In this document: positions 37,299 through 47,891 of the stretch, one piece after another
Position numbering within the stretch: position 1 is the stretch's first letter
How the letters are laid out: the number at the start of each line of letters is the position of its first letter
NCBI RefSeq assembly: GCF_003797145.1
Contig: NZ_RKMG01000005.1
Span: 31,147 to 95,146 of the forward strand
DNA from: Aerococcus agrisoli
Lineage (GTDB): Bacteria > Bacillota > Bacilli > Lactobacillales > Aerococcaceae
Reading direction: 5' to 3'
Length of the DNA stretch: 64,000 bases
Program-made: the position numbers and the translations under genes
Notes under the pieces: generated by a model
What the model was told of the DNA's origin: nothing
Seen by the model: the letters and a program-made list of their open reading frames with translations, nothing else
Databases searched by the model: none

Positions 37299-39743
37299 TT
37301 ATTCATTCATAGAACTCGCTTGGTCATCGTTACTAGCTTCTTGGAAAATATTCACGACACGTGGCTTAGAACCATCTTGTGGTCCTACGATACCGCGTTG
37401 CTCCATATCATCCACTAATCGAGCTGCCCGGTTATAACCGATTCTAAACTGACGCTGTAACATGGATATAGAGACAGTCTCCCGTGTTTTAACGAAATCT
37501 AGCACTGTGTCCCACATTTCATCCAAGTCTTCTCCTGGACCAACTTCCTTGGTCTCTGTTGGCATCATAGACTCAATATAGTTAGGTTCTTGTTGATCTT
37601 TTACAAAATCAACCACATTTTCAACTTCTTGATCCGTTAAATATGCACCTTGGACACGAATCGGTTTAGATTCACCCATTGGTAAGTACAACATATCCCC
37701 ACGACCAAGTAATTTTTCTGCACCATTTTGATCGATAATGGTTCTTGAGTCGGTACCTGATGATACTGCGAAGGCGATTCGCGATGGTACATTGGCTTTA
37801 ATAATACCCGTGATGACATCCACCGATGGACGTTGCGTTGCTAGTATCATATGGATACCAGCTGCACGCGCCATTTGCGCTAAACGTGTAATCGCAGCTT
37901 CCACTTCTTTTGAAGCGACCATCATTAAGTCTGCTAACTCATCTACAATTACCACAATATACGGCAAGGTTGGATGTGTCGTTCCTTCATTCAAGTTTTC
38001 TTCGTGGATAAAATCATTATAGCCATCAATATTACGTTGACCTGACGCTGCAAACAATTCATAACGTCGTTCCATTTCTTGCACCACTTTTTGCAAGGCT
38101 TGCGCCGCTTTACGTGGATTTGTAACAACTGGTGTTAACAAATGTGGAATGCCGTTATAAATCGATAACTCTACTTTTTTAGGGTCAATCATCATCAATT
38201 TCACTTCATTTGGCTTAGCATTCATCAGGATAGAAACGATGATACCGTTGATGGCTACCGATTTACCAGAACCAGTAGAACCCGCAATCAACAAATGCGG
38301 CATTTTGGTTAAATCGGCTGAACGGATATTCCCTGAGATATCTTTTCCTAAAGGCACTTCCAGCACCTTACCTGATTTCATTTGATGTTCATATGAATCA
38401 CGGAAGGATACAAGACTTACTTCGCGGTTTGGCACTTCAATCCCGATAAAGGATTTACCTGGAATTGGCGCCTCAATACGGATATCTTTAGCGGCTAATG
38501 ATAAGGCAATATCATCAGCTAAACCAACGATTTTACTAACCTTAACACCTATTGCCGGTTGAATTTCATATTTGGTAACCGCTGGTCCTAAATTGGCTTT
38601 TGTTACTTTGGCATCCACATTGAAGCTCTTGAAGGTTGCTTCCAATTTGCGTACATTTTCTTTGATGACCGCATATTCACCACTTTGGTCAATTTCCTTA
38701 ACAGGCTTCAATAAAGTCACTGGCGGTAATCGATATTCCGGATTTTCTGGCTCTGCGGCCATGTCCATCACAATATCTGTCCCATCATCGACATCTGCTT
38801 CATCGTCAGCATCCGCAGTATTAGCTTGTGCTTGAGGATTACTTGCAGTCGCTTGATTTTTCGCATGCATTTCATCCGCTGTGGTACCAATAGGCAAGGC
38901 GGTTTGCTCCACCTTAGCACTTGTTGGCGCTGGTCCAACGATGACCACATCATCGGCTTCTTGCGTAGTTGGTGCTGGTTTGATGCGATTAACTGGTGCT
39001 TGAGCACCCGCAATTTCAAATTCTGGTTCTTCGGCTTTCTCTACCTTTTTATTTGTTTGCTTGGTCGCAGGTTTATTTTTCGCTTGCTCTGCTTTATAGG
39101 CTTCACGATCTTCACGATAAGCAGCAATTTGTGCTTTGGAAGTTTGCCAAAATTCAGCCAACCATTCACCTACCACACTGATAATCGATTGGATACCTTC
39201 TAGTAAATCAATCCAAGTAATACTGAATAGATAGCACAATAGAATCATCAACGCGATGCCGACAAAGATGTAGGTACCCAATTGGCTGACCGTATAATAG
39301 GTAAATGAATATAACAATCCACCTAGTAAACCACCACCAAGTGGTAACCCTGCACCCTCAGCCGTGAAATTGGCGATCACACGTTGCCAAGTCACTTGTA
39401 AAACACTCGTATCCGATGACACTGCAATCGCTAAATAATCCCATGCGTGCATGAGTATGGCAAAAATAGGTACTGCCCAGATTAATGTATTCATGATGCG
39501 CCCCAACACAAGTGGGCCATGTCCTGTTACTAGGATCCAAGCAGAAAAAATAATTTCAATAATAAATACAGGAATGGCTAATCCACCTACAAAGAATTCC
39601 ATCAAATGCATGAATAAGCGACCTAACGCGCCTAATTCAAGAACACCTATAATGGAAAAGAATAATTGCATTCCCGAGAATAATTGCATTTGAAAAAGCT
39701 CTTGTTGTTTTTTTGTACGTTTTCTCTTTTTCTTCGTCGCCAC
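37299..39743 (-). CDS. ftsK: DNA translocase FtsK/SpoIIIE
   Basis: An 814-residue septal DNA pump. The N-terminus has four to five membrane helices (residues 25-180), followed by a low-complexity linker (about 210-340). The RecA-like motor has Walker [14 protein letters not shown], Walker [14 protein letters not shown] and [12 protein letters not shown]. The C-terminal gamma domain (about 730-800, with [20 protein letters not shown]) reads KOPS-like DNA signals and activates XerD at dif. The start is GTG after a GAGGGGG site. A very basic N-terminus ([10 protein letters not shown]) precedes the first helix. Confidence 0.96.
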   Translation of the reverse strand: MATKKKRKRTKKQQELFQMQLFSGMQLFFSIIGVLELGALGRLFMHLMEFFVGGLAIPVFIIEIIFSAWILVTGHGPLVLGRIMNTLIWAVPIFAILMHAWDYLAIAVSSDTSVLQVTWQRVIANFTAEGAGLPLGGGLLGGLLYSFTYYTVSQLGTYIFVGIALMILLCYLFSITWIDLLEGIQSIISVVGEWLAEFWQTSKAQIAAYREDREAYKAEQAKNKPATKQTNKKVEKAEEPEFEIAGAQAPVNRIKPAPTTQEADDVVIVGPAPTSAKVEQTALPIGTTADEMHAKNQATASNPQAQANTADADDEADVDDGTDIVMDMAAEPENPEYRLPPVTLLKPVKEIDQSGEYAVIKENVRKLEATFKSFNVDAKVTKANLGPAVTKYEIQPAIGVKVSKIVGLADDIALSLAAKDIRIEAPIPGKSFIGIEVPNREVSLVSFRDSYEHQMKSGKVLEVPLGKDISGNIRSADLTKMPHLLIAGSTGSGKSVAINGIIVSILMNAKPNEVKLMMIDPKKVELSIYNGIPHLLTPVVTNPRKAAQALQKVVQEMERRYELFAASGQRNIDGYNDFIHEENLNEGTTHPTLPYIVVIVDELADLMMVASKEVEAAITRLAQMARAAGIHMILATQRPSVDVITGIIKANVPSRIAFAVSSGTDSRTIIDQNGAEKLLGRGDMLYLPMGESKPIRVQGAYLTDQEVENVVDFVKDQQEPNYIESMMPTETKEVGPGEDLDEMWDTVLDFVKTRETVSISMLQRQFRIGYNRAARLVDDMEQRGIVGPQDGSKPRVVNIFQEASNDDQASSMNE

Positions 39744-39762
39744 GATAGACCCCCTCTTCTTA

Positions 39763-40122
39763 CTATATTTCTTGGTCGTTTAGACCAGGATATTGATTGA
39801 GTAACGCGGTTAATTCTGCTACCATATTATCTGATAAAGGTTGGTTATCTTCAAAAATCACTAATGAATGATACACTTGTTCATCGTTAGCGCATGGCTC
39901 ACACCAAGATAATTCACCTGGTTGCCAAAAAGCAGCCATGCCAGCAACCCGACTTCGATATTTAGGAAATAATTTATTTAATTGTAAAGTTTCTTGTGCA
40001 TATTTTTTGCTTGCTTCTTCAATAGAATCGGTTGTGTAAACAGACACGACATCTTCGTGCCAATCGTCATTAAACCACCAAGGTTCCTCAAAGCCCTCGG
40101 TTTGATATACTTGAAAACCCAT
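39763..40122 (-). CDS. DUF1033 family protein
   Basis: A 119-residue soluble protein resembling the DUF1033 family of lactic acid bacteria, with [14 protein letters not shown] near the N-terminus and a tryptophan-rich centre ([14 protein letters not shown]). The start is the ATG at 40122, ten bases after GGAG; an upstream in-frame GTG overlaps that site. No function is known. It precedes ftsK by 19 bases and may be cotranscribed with it. Confidence 0.7.
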   Translation of the reverse strand: MGFQVYQTEGFEEPWWFNDDWHEDVVSVYTTDSIEEASKKYAQETLQLNKLFPKYRSRVAGMAAFWQPGELSWCEPCANDEQVYHSLVIFEDNQPLSDNMVAELTALLNQYPGLNDQEI

Positions 40123-40301
40123 ATTTTTCACGCTCCAATCAGCACCCTATTATAACAAACTTAGGTCTTTTTTTCACGCAAGGCCAAATTTAAAGACGAT
40201 ACGTTTCATGCCTCTATACAAATCATTGAGAAATACGCTTGCTAAAGATATTACACACTTAACTATTCTAGGCATTTTGATCAAAAGAAAGTAGGTATAT
40301 A

Positions 40302-40580
40302 ATGAAAACTTATAAATACCATGTCATCGGACGCGTTCAAGGCGTTGGTTTCCGTAACTCTACAACCATGTTAGGCACTCAAATGGGCTTAGGCGGCTCT
40401 GCCAGAAATTTGGATGATGGTAGTGTGGAGGTTATTGTCCAAGCTGATGAGGAACAATTGGCTGAGTTTCTTCAAGCACTTAAACATAATCGAAACAATC
40501 CGTTCGCCCGCGTCGATGGTATCCAGCTGATTGATAGCTATGAAAGTGAAAAAATGACGAAATTTAGCGCCATTTATTGA
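40302..40580 (+). CDS. acyP: Acylphosphatase
   Basis: A 92-residue enzyme hydrolysing acyl phosphates. The signature HVIGRVQGVGFRNST contains the phosphate-binding loop and catalytic arginine; GSARNLDDGSVEVIVQ carries the catalytic asparagine. Size is typical. It lies just upstream of yidC, a pairing seen in many lactic acid bacteria. Because pyruvate oxidase (41.8 kb) makes acetyl phosphate, acyl-phosphate turnover is physiologically relevant here, though a direct link is not shown. Confidence 0.95.
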   Translation: MKTYKYHVIGRVQGVGFRNSTTMLGTQMGLGGSARNLDDGSVEVIVQADEEQLAEFLQALKHNRNNPFARVDGIQLIDSYESEKMTKFSAIY

Positions 40581-40681
40581 AACTCATCCTTAAATTAGCT
40601 ACAATGATAACGTTAAGCAAAATATAGTATAGCTTAAATGTATCGTTAATCTATATACAAAAAATCAAAGGACGTGAAGAA

Positions 40682-41611
40682 TTGTCAAGCCGTTTAAAGA
40701 ATAAACGACTATCACTAATGTTTTTAGTGATGTCACTCGTGGTATTTTTGGGTGGATGTGCTAACCCAAATAACCCAGATGGTATTATGTACCGTCTTAC
40801 TGTAGCACCAATTGATAGCTTAATCACTTGGATTGCGAATCAATTTTCTGGTAACTATGGTCTAGCGATTATCATCATTACGATTTTAATTCGTGTCATC
40901 TTATTACCATTAACATTGAATCAATTAAAATCTTCAACTCGCCAACAAATTCGTATGCAAGCATTCCAACCACACTTGAAAGAAATTCAAGAACGTCAAA
41001 AGAATGCAACAACGCAAGAAGAAAAAATGCGTTTAGCAACTGAGCAACAAGAATTCATGCGCGAAAACAACATTAACCTTTTAGGTGGTATGGGTTGTTT
41101 ACCGTTACTATTACAATTACCAATCATCTCTGGTTTGTATACTGCTATCCGCGTAAGTGATGCGATTGCAAGTTCACAATTCCTAGGTATTTCTCTTGGT
41201 AGTTCAAACTTGGTATTAGCGGTTATCACAATCATTATGTACGTAATTCAATCATTTATTTCACTACAAGGTATTCCTGAAGAGCAAAAAGCGCAAATGC
41301 GTTCAACTTTATTCATGACACCAATTATGATGGGATTCATCGTATTTACAACACCAGCTGGTTTAACTTTATACTTCTTAACAGGTGCTATTTGGTCAAT
41401 CTTACAAACAGTGTTCACTACTTTCTACTACCGTCCAAAAATTCAAGCGGAAGTTGACAAGGAAATGAAAGAAAATCCGATTAAAGTCGTTACACCTTCA
41501 AGCACTGGCCGTAAAGATGTTACGAACAGCGTAAAAGAAGAAAGCAATCCTGCAAGTATTCAAAAACAATTGAAAACATCAAATCGCAATGCAGGTAAAC
41601 AAAAGAAATAA
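40682..41611 (+). CDS. yidC: Membrane protein insertase YidC (lipoprotein type)
   Basis: A 309-residue YidC/Oxa1 insertase. It has a lipoprotein signal peptide with lipobox LGGC (cysteine 26) and the conserved helices with NYGLAIIIITILIRVILLPL (the positively charged groove arginine). A C-terminal basic tail follows. It inserts and folds membrane proteins, alone or with SecYEG. The start is TTG at 40682, about nine bases after AAAGGA. The gene is followed by a strong terminator. Firmicutes usually encode two YidC paralogues; only this one is in the window. Confidence 0.95.
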   Translation: MSSRLKNKRLSLMFLVMSLVVFLGGCANPNNPDGIMYRLTVAPIDSLITWIANQFSGNYGLAIIIITILIRVILLPLTLNQLKSSTRQQIRMQAFQPHLKEIQERQKNATTQEEKMRLATEQQEFMRENNINLLGGMGCLPLLLQLPIISGLYTAIRVSDAIASSQFLGISLGSSNLVLAVITIIMYVIQSFISLQGIPEEQKAQMRSTLFMTPIMMGFIVFTTPAGLTLYFLTGAIWSILQTVFTTFYYRPKIQAEVDKEMKENPIKVVTPSSTGRKDVTNSVKEESNPASIQKQLKTSNRNAGKQKK

Positions 41612-41620
41612 GACAATTTT

Positions 41621-41664
41621 AAAACCGTTAAGACCTCAACAAGAATGAGGCCTTAACGGTTTTT
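41621..41664 (+). terminator. Terminator downstream of yidC
   Basis: AAAACCGTTAAG and CTTAACGGTTTT pair, with CCTCA/TGAGG extending the stem, followed by a T-run. Confidence 0.93.
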
Positions 41665-41690
41665 CTTGTGGTCAGTTTTCCCATATACGC

Positions 41691-41727
41691 AAAAAGGTCA
41701 TCCCAAGCATGCTTGGAATGACCTTTC
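41691..41727 (-). terminator. Terminator downstream of pox
   Basis: On the minus strand AAAGGTCATTCCAAGC pairs almost perfectly with GCTTGGGATGACCTTT and is followed by T residues. It is separate from the yidC terminator, so both convergent genes have their own. Confidence 0.9.
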
Positions 41728-41770
41728 TTAATTGTCTGAATATTCGTAAGTTACAAGATGATCAATAACA

Positions 41771-43549
41771 TTATTTAATGTATTGAGACTCTAAGCCTTC
41801 AGCTTCTAAGTATTCACGTAATGGCACTAATTCTTCAGCTTCATAACGTTCTTTGTAAGCTTTGATTTCTTCTTCGCTGTATAATTTAGAATCTAATTCT
41901 AAAGTTTCTACAGGGATTGGACGATCGTTAGTGATCTTAGCGTCGATAACAACTGTCTTACCTTCTTTGTAAGCAGCAACAGCGTCAGCCATTACTTGGT
42001 CCATATCTTCGATACGACGAACAGTGAAACCAACAGCACCTTGTGCGTCAGCAATCTTAGCGTAGTCTACATCAGTGAAGTCTACACCGAATAAGTTTTT
42101 GTTTGTGTCTTCGTATTTGTTCTTGATGAACGCATATTCAGTATTCGCAAACACTACGTTGATTACTGGCATGTTGTAACGTACGTTTGTAACAACGTCA
42201 GGGTATGTCATAGAGTAAGCACCGTCACCCATTAAGTTCCATACTTGACGATCTGGGTAAGTGTTTTTCGCACCTAAACCACCTGGGATAGCGATACCCA
42301 TTGTAGCGAATAATGGTGAAGTTCTCCACATATTCTTAGGTGTCATATGTAAGTGACGAATTGATGTTTGAGTTGAGTTACCAACATCAATAGAGAAGAT
42401 TGCATCTTCATCAGCGTATTTGTTGATCGCATTGTAAACTTGGTAGAACTGTAAGTCACCTTCAGTTTTAGTTTCCAATTTGTTCATGTATTCACGCCAG
42501 TTAGCGATGTTCTTCAAGTTAGCGTTCCACCATGCTGATTCTTCAACAGCATCAACTTTAGCTAAGATTTGATCAATTGCTTGACCAGCATCACCTAAGA
42601 TTGTTACATCTGCGTGGTGACGTTTACCTAACATAGCTGGATCGATATCGATTTGGATGAAGTTCTTAACGTTACGGAAAGTACCTTCAACTTCAGCGAA
42701 TGGGAAGTTAGAACCTGCAAATAATACAGTGTCTGCTTCTAATACAGCTTCGTTAGCTGGTTTCCAACCTACACGGTAAGTAGAACCAGTTAAACCTTCG
42801 AAGTCCCATTCAAATGTTTCAAAGTTTTTACCAGTAGTGATAACTGGAGCTTTGATTTTACGAGCTAATTCTTGAACTGCTGGACCGTGACCCATAGTAC
42901 CAATACCAGCATAGATTACAGGGCGTTTAGCATTGTTTAATGCTTCAACTGCTGCATCGATGTCTGCATCGTTGATAGCTGATGGAACGTAGTCACGTAA
43001 GCTGTCAGCTGATGAGTACCATGCATCTGCATCGATTTCACCACGTGGGAAGTCACCAGGGATTTCTAATACGGCAACACCGCGTTTAGCAATCGCTGTA
43101 CGAGCTGCTTCGTCAACCAATTTAGGTAATTGTTCAGCGTAAGCTACACGACGGTTGTAAACTGCAATGTGATCGTACATTGGGTTTTGGTTTAATTCTT
43201 GGAATGCGTCCATGTTTAATTCTTTTGAAGGACGAGAACCTAAGATAGCAACTACTGGAATGTTATCCATTGCTGCATCGTATAAACCATTGATTAAGTG
43301 AGTTGCACCTGGACCACCAGAACCAACAGTAACACCTAAGTTACCGCCGAATTTCCATTGCATTTCAGCAGCCATAGCCCCTACTTCTTCGTGTTTCACT
43401 TGGATGAATTTAACGTTGTGGCCTTCTTCACCCATTGCATCCATAAATGCACTTAATGTACCAGAAGGAATACCATAAACTGTATCCGCTCCCCAGCTTT
43501 CCAAAATTTTCATTACGGCTAAACCGATATTAATTTTGTCTTTTGACAT
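41771..43549 (-). CDS. pox: Pyruvate oxidase (phosphate-dependent, H2O2-forming)
   Basis: A 592-residue ThDP- and FAD-dependent enzyme that converts pyruvate, phosphate and O2 to acetyl phosphate, CO2 and H2O2. The ThDP glutamate region ([14 protein letters not shown]) and the C-terminal ThDP/Mg motif (LMGDGAYSM ... [13 protein letters not shown]) are present. The sequence is nearly collinear with the commercially used, structurally solved Aerococcus viridans pyruvate oxidase as I remember it, including the [20 protein letters not shown] start and the EGLESQYIK end. It is a single-gene unit with its own promoter and terminator. The codon use looks biased towards few codons, consistent with high expression. 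Confidence 0.97.
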   Translation of the reverse strand: MSKDKINIGLAVMKILESWGADTVYGIPSGTLSAFMDAMGEEGHNVKFIQVKHEEVGAMAAEMQWKFGGNLGVTVGSGGPGATHLINGLYDAAMDNIPVVAILGSRPSKELNMDAFQELNQNPMYDHIAVYNRRVAYAEQLPKLVDEAARTAIAKRGVAVLEIPGDFPRGEIDADAWYSSADSLRDYVPSAINDADIDAAVEALNNAKRPVIYAGIGTMGHGPAVQELARKIKAPVITTGKNFETFEWDFEGLTGSTYRVGWKPANEAVLEADTVLFAGSNFPFAEVEGTFRNVKNFIQIDIDPAMLGKRHHADVTILGDAGQAIDQILAKVDAVEESAWWNANLKNIANWREYMNKLETKTEGDLQFYQVYNAINKYADEDAIFSIDVGNSTQTSIRHLHMTPKNMWRTSPLFATMGIAIPGGLGAKNTYPDRQVWNLMGDGAYSMTYPDVVTNVRYNMPVINVVFANTEYAFIKNKYEDTNKNLFGVDFTDVDYAKIADAQGAVGFTVRRIEDMDQVMADAVAAYKEGKTVVIDAKITNDRPIPVETLELDSKLYSEEEIKAYKERYEAEELVPLREYLEAEGLESQYIK

Positions 43550-43589
43550 ATTAGATTGCCCTCCATGTATTTAAAATTTAACAACTTGA

Positions 43590-43618
43590 ATTCTAGCATG
43601 TAAAACAGTTTCGTCCAA
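43590..43618 (-). promoter_or_regulatory. Promoter of pox
   Basis: TTGGAC (43613-43618) and TAGAAT (43590-43595) are 17 bp apart with a TGC extended -10, 40 bases ahead of the pox start and its GGAGGG site. Confidence 0.7.
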
Positions 43619-43659
43619 AGATTTCATGAAATTCGTGCTTGTGAGCCAAATATTTATCA

Positions 43660-43714
43660 AAAAAAGGCACTTTTGAGTACAATATTGTTCTGTTTTTGCC
43701 TTTTTTGGCCAAAA
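43660..43714. promoter_or_regulatory. Concentric palindromes upstream of the pox promoter
   Basis: AAAAAAGGCA (43660-43669) and TGCCTTTTTT (43697-43706) are exact inverted arms around a second palindrome, AGTACAATATTGTTCT, on the same centre. A third exact palindrome, TTTTGGCCAAAA (43703-43714), overlaps the right arm. The block lies about 40 bp upstream of the -35, a typical place for a regulator site. Confidence 0.4.
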
Positions 43715-43956
43715 GTGATACAAGACTTCGAATTGTACTATTACAGTTTACATACGTCATTTATATTGGTAATTAACGTTTTTTTGACTTTTCTAAAAAA
43801 TACAGTGTTACACATTTGATTTTAATGATAATTTGACGAAAATTAGGTATTTTATGCTGCAAAATAAACATTTGACTACCTGCTTTACCAATCGTGAATC
43901 AATTTTCAATGTATATTGCCTGTAATCACCCCATTCAATGCAATCCAATATAGCAA

Positions 43957-43985
43957 AATAGAGGTTGAACCATCGTTCCCCCTCT
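43957..43985 (-). terminator. Terminator downstream of uvrB
   Basis: On the minus strand AGAGGGGGAAC and GTTCAACCTCT pair around GATG, followed by ATTTTG, a short T-run. Confidence 0.65.
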
Positions 43986-43999
43986 AATTGCCAGCGTCC

Positions 44000-45991
44000 T
44001 TACCGTTTCATTTCGGCTTTCAACTCTAATATAATATCGCGAAGTTCGGCCGCCTTTTCAAAGTTCAATTCTTTAGCCGCTTGTTTCATTTCTAATTCTA
44101 CATTACGTAATGCTTGTTCTTTATCATCTCGTTTCAATGAACGGATTTGTTCTGTTAACGAGTTGCTCATTTCTTCTGAATTTACATGGGTAATGCGAAT
44201 AGCATCTCGAATATCTTTTTTGATTGTTTTCGGCACAATACCATGTTCTTCATTATATGCTTCTTGAATACCACGACGACGAGCAGTTTCATCCATTGCT
44301 CGACGCATTGAATCAGTAATGTGGTCACCGTACATAATTACATGCCCATTTTGGTTACGCGCTGCACGTCCAATTGTTTGAATCAAGGAACGTTCATTAC
44401 GCAAGAAACCTTCCTTGTCAGCATCTAAAATCGCAACAAGGGAAACTTCAGGCACATCGATACCTTCACGTAGTAAATTAATCCCAACCAGAACATCGAA
44501 TACACCTAAACGTAGGTCGCGAATAATTTCAGTACGTTCCAAAGTCTTAATGTCAGAGTGAAGATATTTCACCTTAATGCCCACATCTTCTAAATAGTCA
44601 GTCAAGTCTTCTGCCATACGTTTTGTCATCGTTGTAATGAAGACACGTTCTGCCCTTTCAATACGCGTATTGATTTCACCAATCAAATCATCAATTTGTC
44701 CATCAATAGGTCGAACTTCGATTGTTGGATCCAATAAACCTGTTGGTCTGATAATTTGTTGGACGATATGGTCCTCACCAGATTTTTCGACCTCGTAATC
44801 AGCTGGTGTCGCAGATACATACAGTGCTTGATTTAATTTCTCTTCAAACTCTTCTAAACGTAATGGTCGGTTGTCTAAGGCTGAAGGTAAACGGAAACCA
44901 TGATCAATTAATACTTGTTTACGTGCTTTATCTCCATTATACATACCACGTACTTGTGGCATGGTCATATGTGATTCATCTACCATTAATAGGAAATCTT
45001 CTGGGAAGAAGTCTAATAAAGTATAGGGTGCTTCGCCTGGTTGACGGCCATCCATATGACGTGAGTAGTTTTCGATACCATTGCAATAACCCATTTCTAG
45101 TAACATCTCAATATCATAACGGGTTCGTTGCTCTAAACGTTGTGCTTCTAATAGTTTGTTATCATCACGTAATTCTTTTAGACGTGCTTCTAACTCCTCT
45201 TCAATCGATTTAACTGATTTTTCTACTTGCTCATGGTCAACCACAAAGTGAGTTGCCGGATAGATTGGGAAATGTTCTACTTCATTACGGACTTCACCAG
45301 TTAAGGCATCCACTTCACGAATTCGATCAATCTCATCACCAAAGAATTCCACACGAATTGAAGATGAATCATGAGATGCTAAAAACACATCCACAATATC
45401 GCCACGAACACGGAAAGTACCACGTTGAAAATCAATATCATTCCGTTCATATTGGTTTTGAACTAAACGTAACATAAAGTTGTCGCGGCTCATTTCTTGA
45501 CCTTGGCGAATGGAAATGACGTGTTCTCGATATTCTGCCGGATTCACTAACCCATAAATACAAGATACAGATGCAACGATAATCGTATCTCGTCGTTCCA
45601 AAATGGCTGAAGTTGCTGAATGACGCAATTTATCAATTTCATCATTGACCGACGCACTTTTTTCTATATAAGAGTCACTTGATGGTACGTATGCTTCGGG
45701 TTGATAGTAGTCATAGTAAGATACAAAGTACTCTACTGCATTATTGGGGAAAAACTCTTTTAACTCACCATATAATTGCCCTGCTAATGTTTTATTATGT
45801 GCCAATACCAAGGTTGGACGGTTGGTTTGTGCAATTACATTGGCCATGGTAAAGGTTTTACCAGTACCCGTACCACCTAGTAATACTTGGGCTGGTTGCC
45901 CTTCTTCAATACTTTCAACAATTTTTTTAATGGCTACGGGTTGGTCTCCACTTGGTTCATATTCTGAAACTAATTCAAATTGATCTTTCAT
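44000..45991 (-). CDS. uvrB: Excinuclease ABC subunit B
   Basis: A 663-residue helicase-like damage verifier of nucleotide excision repair. It has Walker A GGTGTGKT, the DEAD-like [10 protein letters not shown], a beta-hairpin region ([12 protein letters not shown]) and helicase motif VI (QTIGRAARN). The C-terminal UVR domain (about 625-660) binds UvrC. I start at the second of two adjacent ATG codons (45991), six bases after GTGAGG; 45994 is nearly as good. No uvrA is adjacent, unlike the frequent uvrB-uvrA pair, and I see no SOS box before it. Confidence 0.97.
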   Translation of the reverse strand: MKDQFELVSEYEPSGDQPVAIKKIVESIEEGQPAQVLLGGTGTGKTFTMANVIAQTNRPTLVLAHNKTLAGQLYGELKEFFPNNAVEYFVSYYDYYQPEAYVPSSDSYIEKSASVNDEIDKLRHSATSAILERRDTIIVASVSCIYGLVNPAEYREHVISIRQGQEMSRDNFMLRLVQNQYERNDIDFQRGTFRVRGDIVDVFLASHDSSSIRVEFFGDEIDRIREVDALTGEVRNEVEHFPIYPATHFVVDHEQVEKSVKSIEEELEARLKELRDDNKLLEAQRLEQRTRYDIEMLLEMGYCNGIENYSRHMDGRQPGEAPYTLLDFFPEDFLLMVDESHMTMPQVRGMYNGDKARKQVLIDHGFRLPSALDNRPLRLEEFEEKLNQALYVSATPADYEVEKSGEDHIVQQIIRPTGLLDPTIEVRPIDGQIDDLIGEINTRIERAERVFITTMTKRMAEDLTDYLEDVGIKVKYLHSDIKTLERTEIIRDLRLGVFDVLVGINLLREGIDVPEVSLVAILDADKEGFLRNERSLIQTIGRAARNQNGHVIMYGDHITDSMRRAMDETARRRGIQEAYNEEHGIVPKTIKKDIRDAIRITHVNSEEMSNSLTEQIRSLKRDDKEQALRNVELEMKQAAKELNFEKAAELRDIILELKAEMKR

Positions 45992-46038
45992 CATGAACCT
46001 CACTTTCTTATTTCATTTACACTATTTCATATCAATTT

Positions 46039-46047
46039 ATTATACCA
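46039..46047 (-). promoter_or_regulatory. Extended -10 promoter element of uvrB
   Basis: ATGGTATAAT on the minus strand gives a TGG extension and a perfect TATAAT (46039-46044), 47 bases upstream of the start. The -35 (TTCAGC) is poor. Confidence 0.6.
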
Positions 46048-46204
46048 TCCTAGTGACTAATGCTGAAATAATTCCATTTTTGATAATAGTATATTGGACA
46101 AAATACCTTCAATAAACGGAATTATTTATTTAAAGAATTATTCGCGCCTTTTGATTTAGCGTATATGATTTATTTAAACGCGCATATATTTCATAGAAAA
46201 TTTG

Positions 46205-46333
46205 AAGGACTGTAAGTGTTGTTCCTTAGCCGTGAAAGAGCATGAAATCGATACCTTGGCTCGATTTCAAACCGGGAGACCTTGGCTCCCGGGGGTGCCA
46301 CGGCTCATAAGGAACTTAAACTGCAAGGACGAA
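46205..46333 (-). repeat. Structured intergenic repeat, copy C (inverted relative to A and B)
   Basis: Uninterrupted copy between the divergent uvrB and rpsT genes. Arms GTTCCTTAGCCGTG and CACGGCTCATAAGGAAC pair over 14 positions. Inside are ATGAAATCGA / TCGATTTCA and CCGGGAG / CTCCCGG stems, both with an ACCTTGG loop. The remaining bases of the 46004-46499 intergenic region are AT-rich, with only the uvrB and rpsT promoters recognisable. Confidence 0.9.
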
Positions 46334-46412
46334 AAGCTAAAATTTTATACTTTTATCCCAACACCATATTTTGTTCACTTTTAATAAATATATGCCTTTT
46401 CACAAATATACC

Positions 46413-46442
46413 TTGACTTGTATGGGTTAAATTCTGTATAAT
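46413..46442 (+). promoter_or_regulatory. Promoter of rpsT
   Basis: TTGACT (46413-46418) and TATAAT (46437-46442) are 18 bp apart. The 50-base leader that follows contains TTGTC, GACAA and TTGACAAG segments that can form alternative short stems. Confidence 0.85.
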
Positions 46443-46499
46443 ATTGTCTGTTAGTGACAAGTTCACTCTTATAATTTGACAAGAAAGTAGGTGTTTTTA

Positions 46500-46748
46500 A
46501 TGCCAAATATTGAATCTGCAATCAAACGTGTTCGTCAAAACGAAACTGCTAATACTCGTAACAGCGCGAAAATCGCTTCTGTACGTACAGCTGCTAAACG
46601 TTTCGAAGAAGCTGCTGCTACAAACGCAGACAACAAGGAAGAATTATTCCGTTACGCTTCTAAAGTAATCGATTCAGCTGCTAGCAAAGGTCTAATCCAC
46701 GCTAACAAAGCTGCTCGCGAAAAATCTCGCTTAGCTAAAAAATTATAA
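46500..46748 (+). CDS. rpsT: 30S ribosomal protein S20
   Basis: An 82-residue basic, helical protein of the small subunit that binds 16S rRNA. The N-terminal [15 protein letters not shown] and the C-terminal [17 protein letters not shown] are typical. I start at the ATG at 46500, preceded by AGTAGGTG; a GTG three codons upstream lies within that site. The gene is divergent from uvrB and convergent with holA, the usual place of rpsT in firmicutes. Confidence 0.97.
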   Translation: MPNIESAIKRVRQNETANTRNSAKIASVRTAAKRFEEAAATNADNKEELFRYASKVIDSAASKGLIHANKAAREKSRLAKKL

Positions 46749-46788
46749 TTTGTTCTTGGTAAATGGTGTTACCAAATTCAAGTAAATA

Positions 46789-46827
46789 AAAAGAAGGAAA
46801 ATGACGTACGCATTTTCCTTCTTTTTT
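46789..46827. terminator. Bidirectional terminator between rpsT and holA
   Basis: AAAAGAAGGAAAATG and CATTTTCCTTCTTTT form a perfect 15-bp stem with A- and T-rich flanks suited to both strands. A smaller hairpin, TTGGTAA/TTACCAA, lies at 46756-46774. Confidence 0.93.
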
Positions 46828-46840
46828 TGTTGTCTTTTTC

Positions 46841-47875
46841 TTAGCCCATGGCACGTTTGCCACAAAAATCTAAAATAAACCATTCAATACCAAGGTTTTG
46901 GTCTACTTTCCCCTGTTTAATATCGAAATCTAATTCGACCAATTTCATGTAACCTAGCATCAATCGTTCTGGTGCATAGGCACGCATCGCTTGGGCAGCC
47001 ATTTTAATTCGGTATGGATGTCCGCCAATTGTTTTGGCAATTGACCCTTGATCATAACCTGCTTTAGACAGTTGCACGATTTGCGTATACAAGCGGAAAT
47101 TTGATTCTAACAAACCCAAAATCGCAATCGGTTGTTGTTTCTGTGCAATCAACTCACGGTACATGCTAAGGGCTGCACCCGCATCTTGACGCATAATATA
47201 ATCTGTTAAATGGAATATATTATCATCAATCGTTGGTGACACCAGCACTTCCACATCGTGATGTGTGATTTTCTTTTCCTCGCCCACATATAAAATTAAC
47301 TTGTCCATTTCTCTCACTGACAAAGTTAATTGATAGTGCGTACGTTCCAAAAATAAGCCCATCGCTTCACGCGTCATCTCTACACCCTCAGATTTCACAT
47401 ATCGTTGCATGTAATCTTTTACCTGATTTTCGGGCATCAGACTTGTATCCACAAATGTTGCCTTTTTCTTCAATTCTTTTACTATTTTTTTACGACTATC
47501 GATAGAATCATAATCGGCTACAATCACTATAATGACTTCCTCTGCGGGGTTATCCAAATAATCCAATAGACTAGTAACGTCTTGTTTCACTGCGCCTTTA
47601 CTCTTTTTACCCGTCATGAATAATGGATGACGCATAATAATCAGACGTGGCTCATTAAAGAATGAAATGGTATTTGCTTCAATCATCGCATCATTCAAAC
47701 TATCTTCTTCCAAATCAAATGATACATAGTTCATAGAATTGGCTTCATCGCCTAAAAAACGGTTTTGAATAGCAGTCAAGAAGCGGTCGATGAGGTAATT
47801 TTCTGGTCCTTGTAAGACATAGATAGGGTCAAACTGCCCATGTTCTAAAGCCTGAATTGCCTTTTGTAATTCCAT
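46841..47875 (-). CDS. holA: DNA polymerase III delta subunit
   Basis: A 344-residue clamp-loader subunit that opens the sliding clamp. The pattern YVLQGPENYLIDRFLTAI at the N-terminus and the helical C-terminal collar (from about 210) match HolA/YqeN. Overall conservation of this family is low, but length, context after comEC and opposite rpsT, and the LYVGEEKKITHHDVEVLVSP segment support it. GGAGG precedes the ATG. Confidence 0.93.
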   Translation of the reverse strand: MELQKAIQALEHGQFDPIYVLQGPENYLIDRFLTAIQNRFLGDEANSMNYVSFDLEEDSLNDAMIEANTISFFNEPRLIIMRHPLFMTGKKSKGAVKQDVTSLLDYLDNPAEEVIIVIVADYDSIDSRKKIVKELKKKATFVDTSLMPENQVKDYMQRYVKSEGVEMTREAMGLFLERTHYQLTLSVREMDKLILYVGEEKKITHHDVEVLVSPTIDDNIFHLTDYIMRQDAGAALSMYRELIAQKQQPIAILGLLESNFRLYTQIVQLSKAGYDQGSIAKTIGGHPYRIKMAAQAMRAYAPERLMLGYMKLVELDFDIKQGKVDQNLGIEWFILDFCGKRAMG

Positions 47876-47891
47876 TTCACACCTCCTAGTT

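Larger units (their letters stand above)
43550..43999. other. Long AT-rich intergenic region between pox and uvrB
   Basis: No gene is visible in these 450 bases. They hold the pox promoter (43590-43618), an upstream set of concentric palindromes (43660-43714) and the uvrB terminator (43957-43985). The stretch 43740-43950 is AT-rich with nothing recognisable. Confidence 0.6.

Noticed and set aside
38768..39203. Open frames on both strands within the ftsK linker region
   Set aside because: They are shadows of the low-complexity linker of ftsK; the ftsK frame itself is continuous with intact motor motifs.
14420..46150. Shared 13-base AGGCGCGAATAAT upstream of pfkA and in the uvrB-rpsT intergenic region
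   Set aside because: Exact 13-mers shared by chance are expected in 64 kb; the positions relative to the genes differ.
46202..46384. Open frame on the plus strand inside repeat copy C
   Set aside because: Same reason: it is repeat sequence with conserved RNA-like pairing, not a preserved protein.
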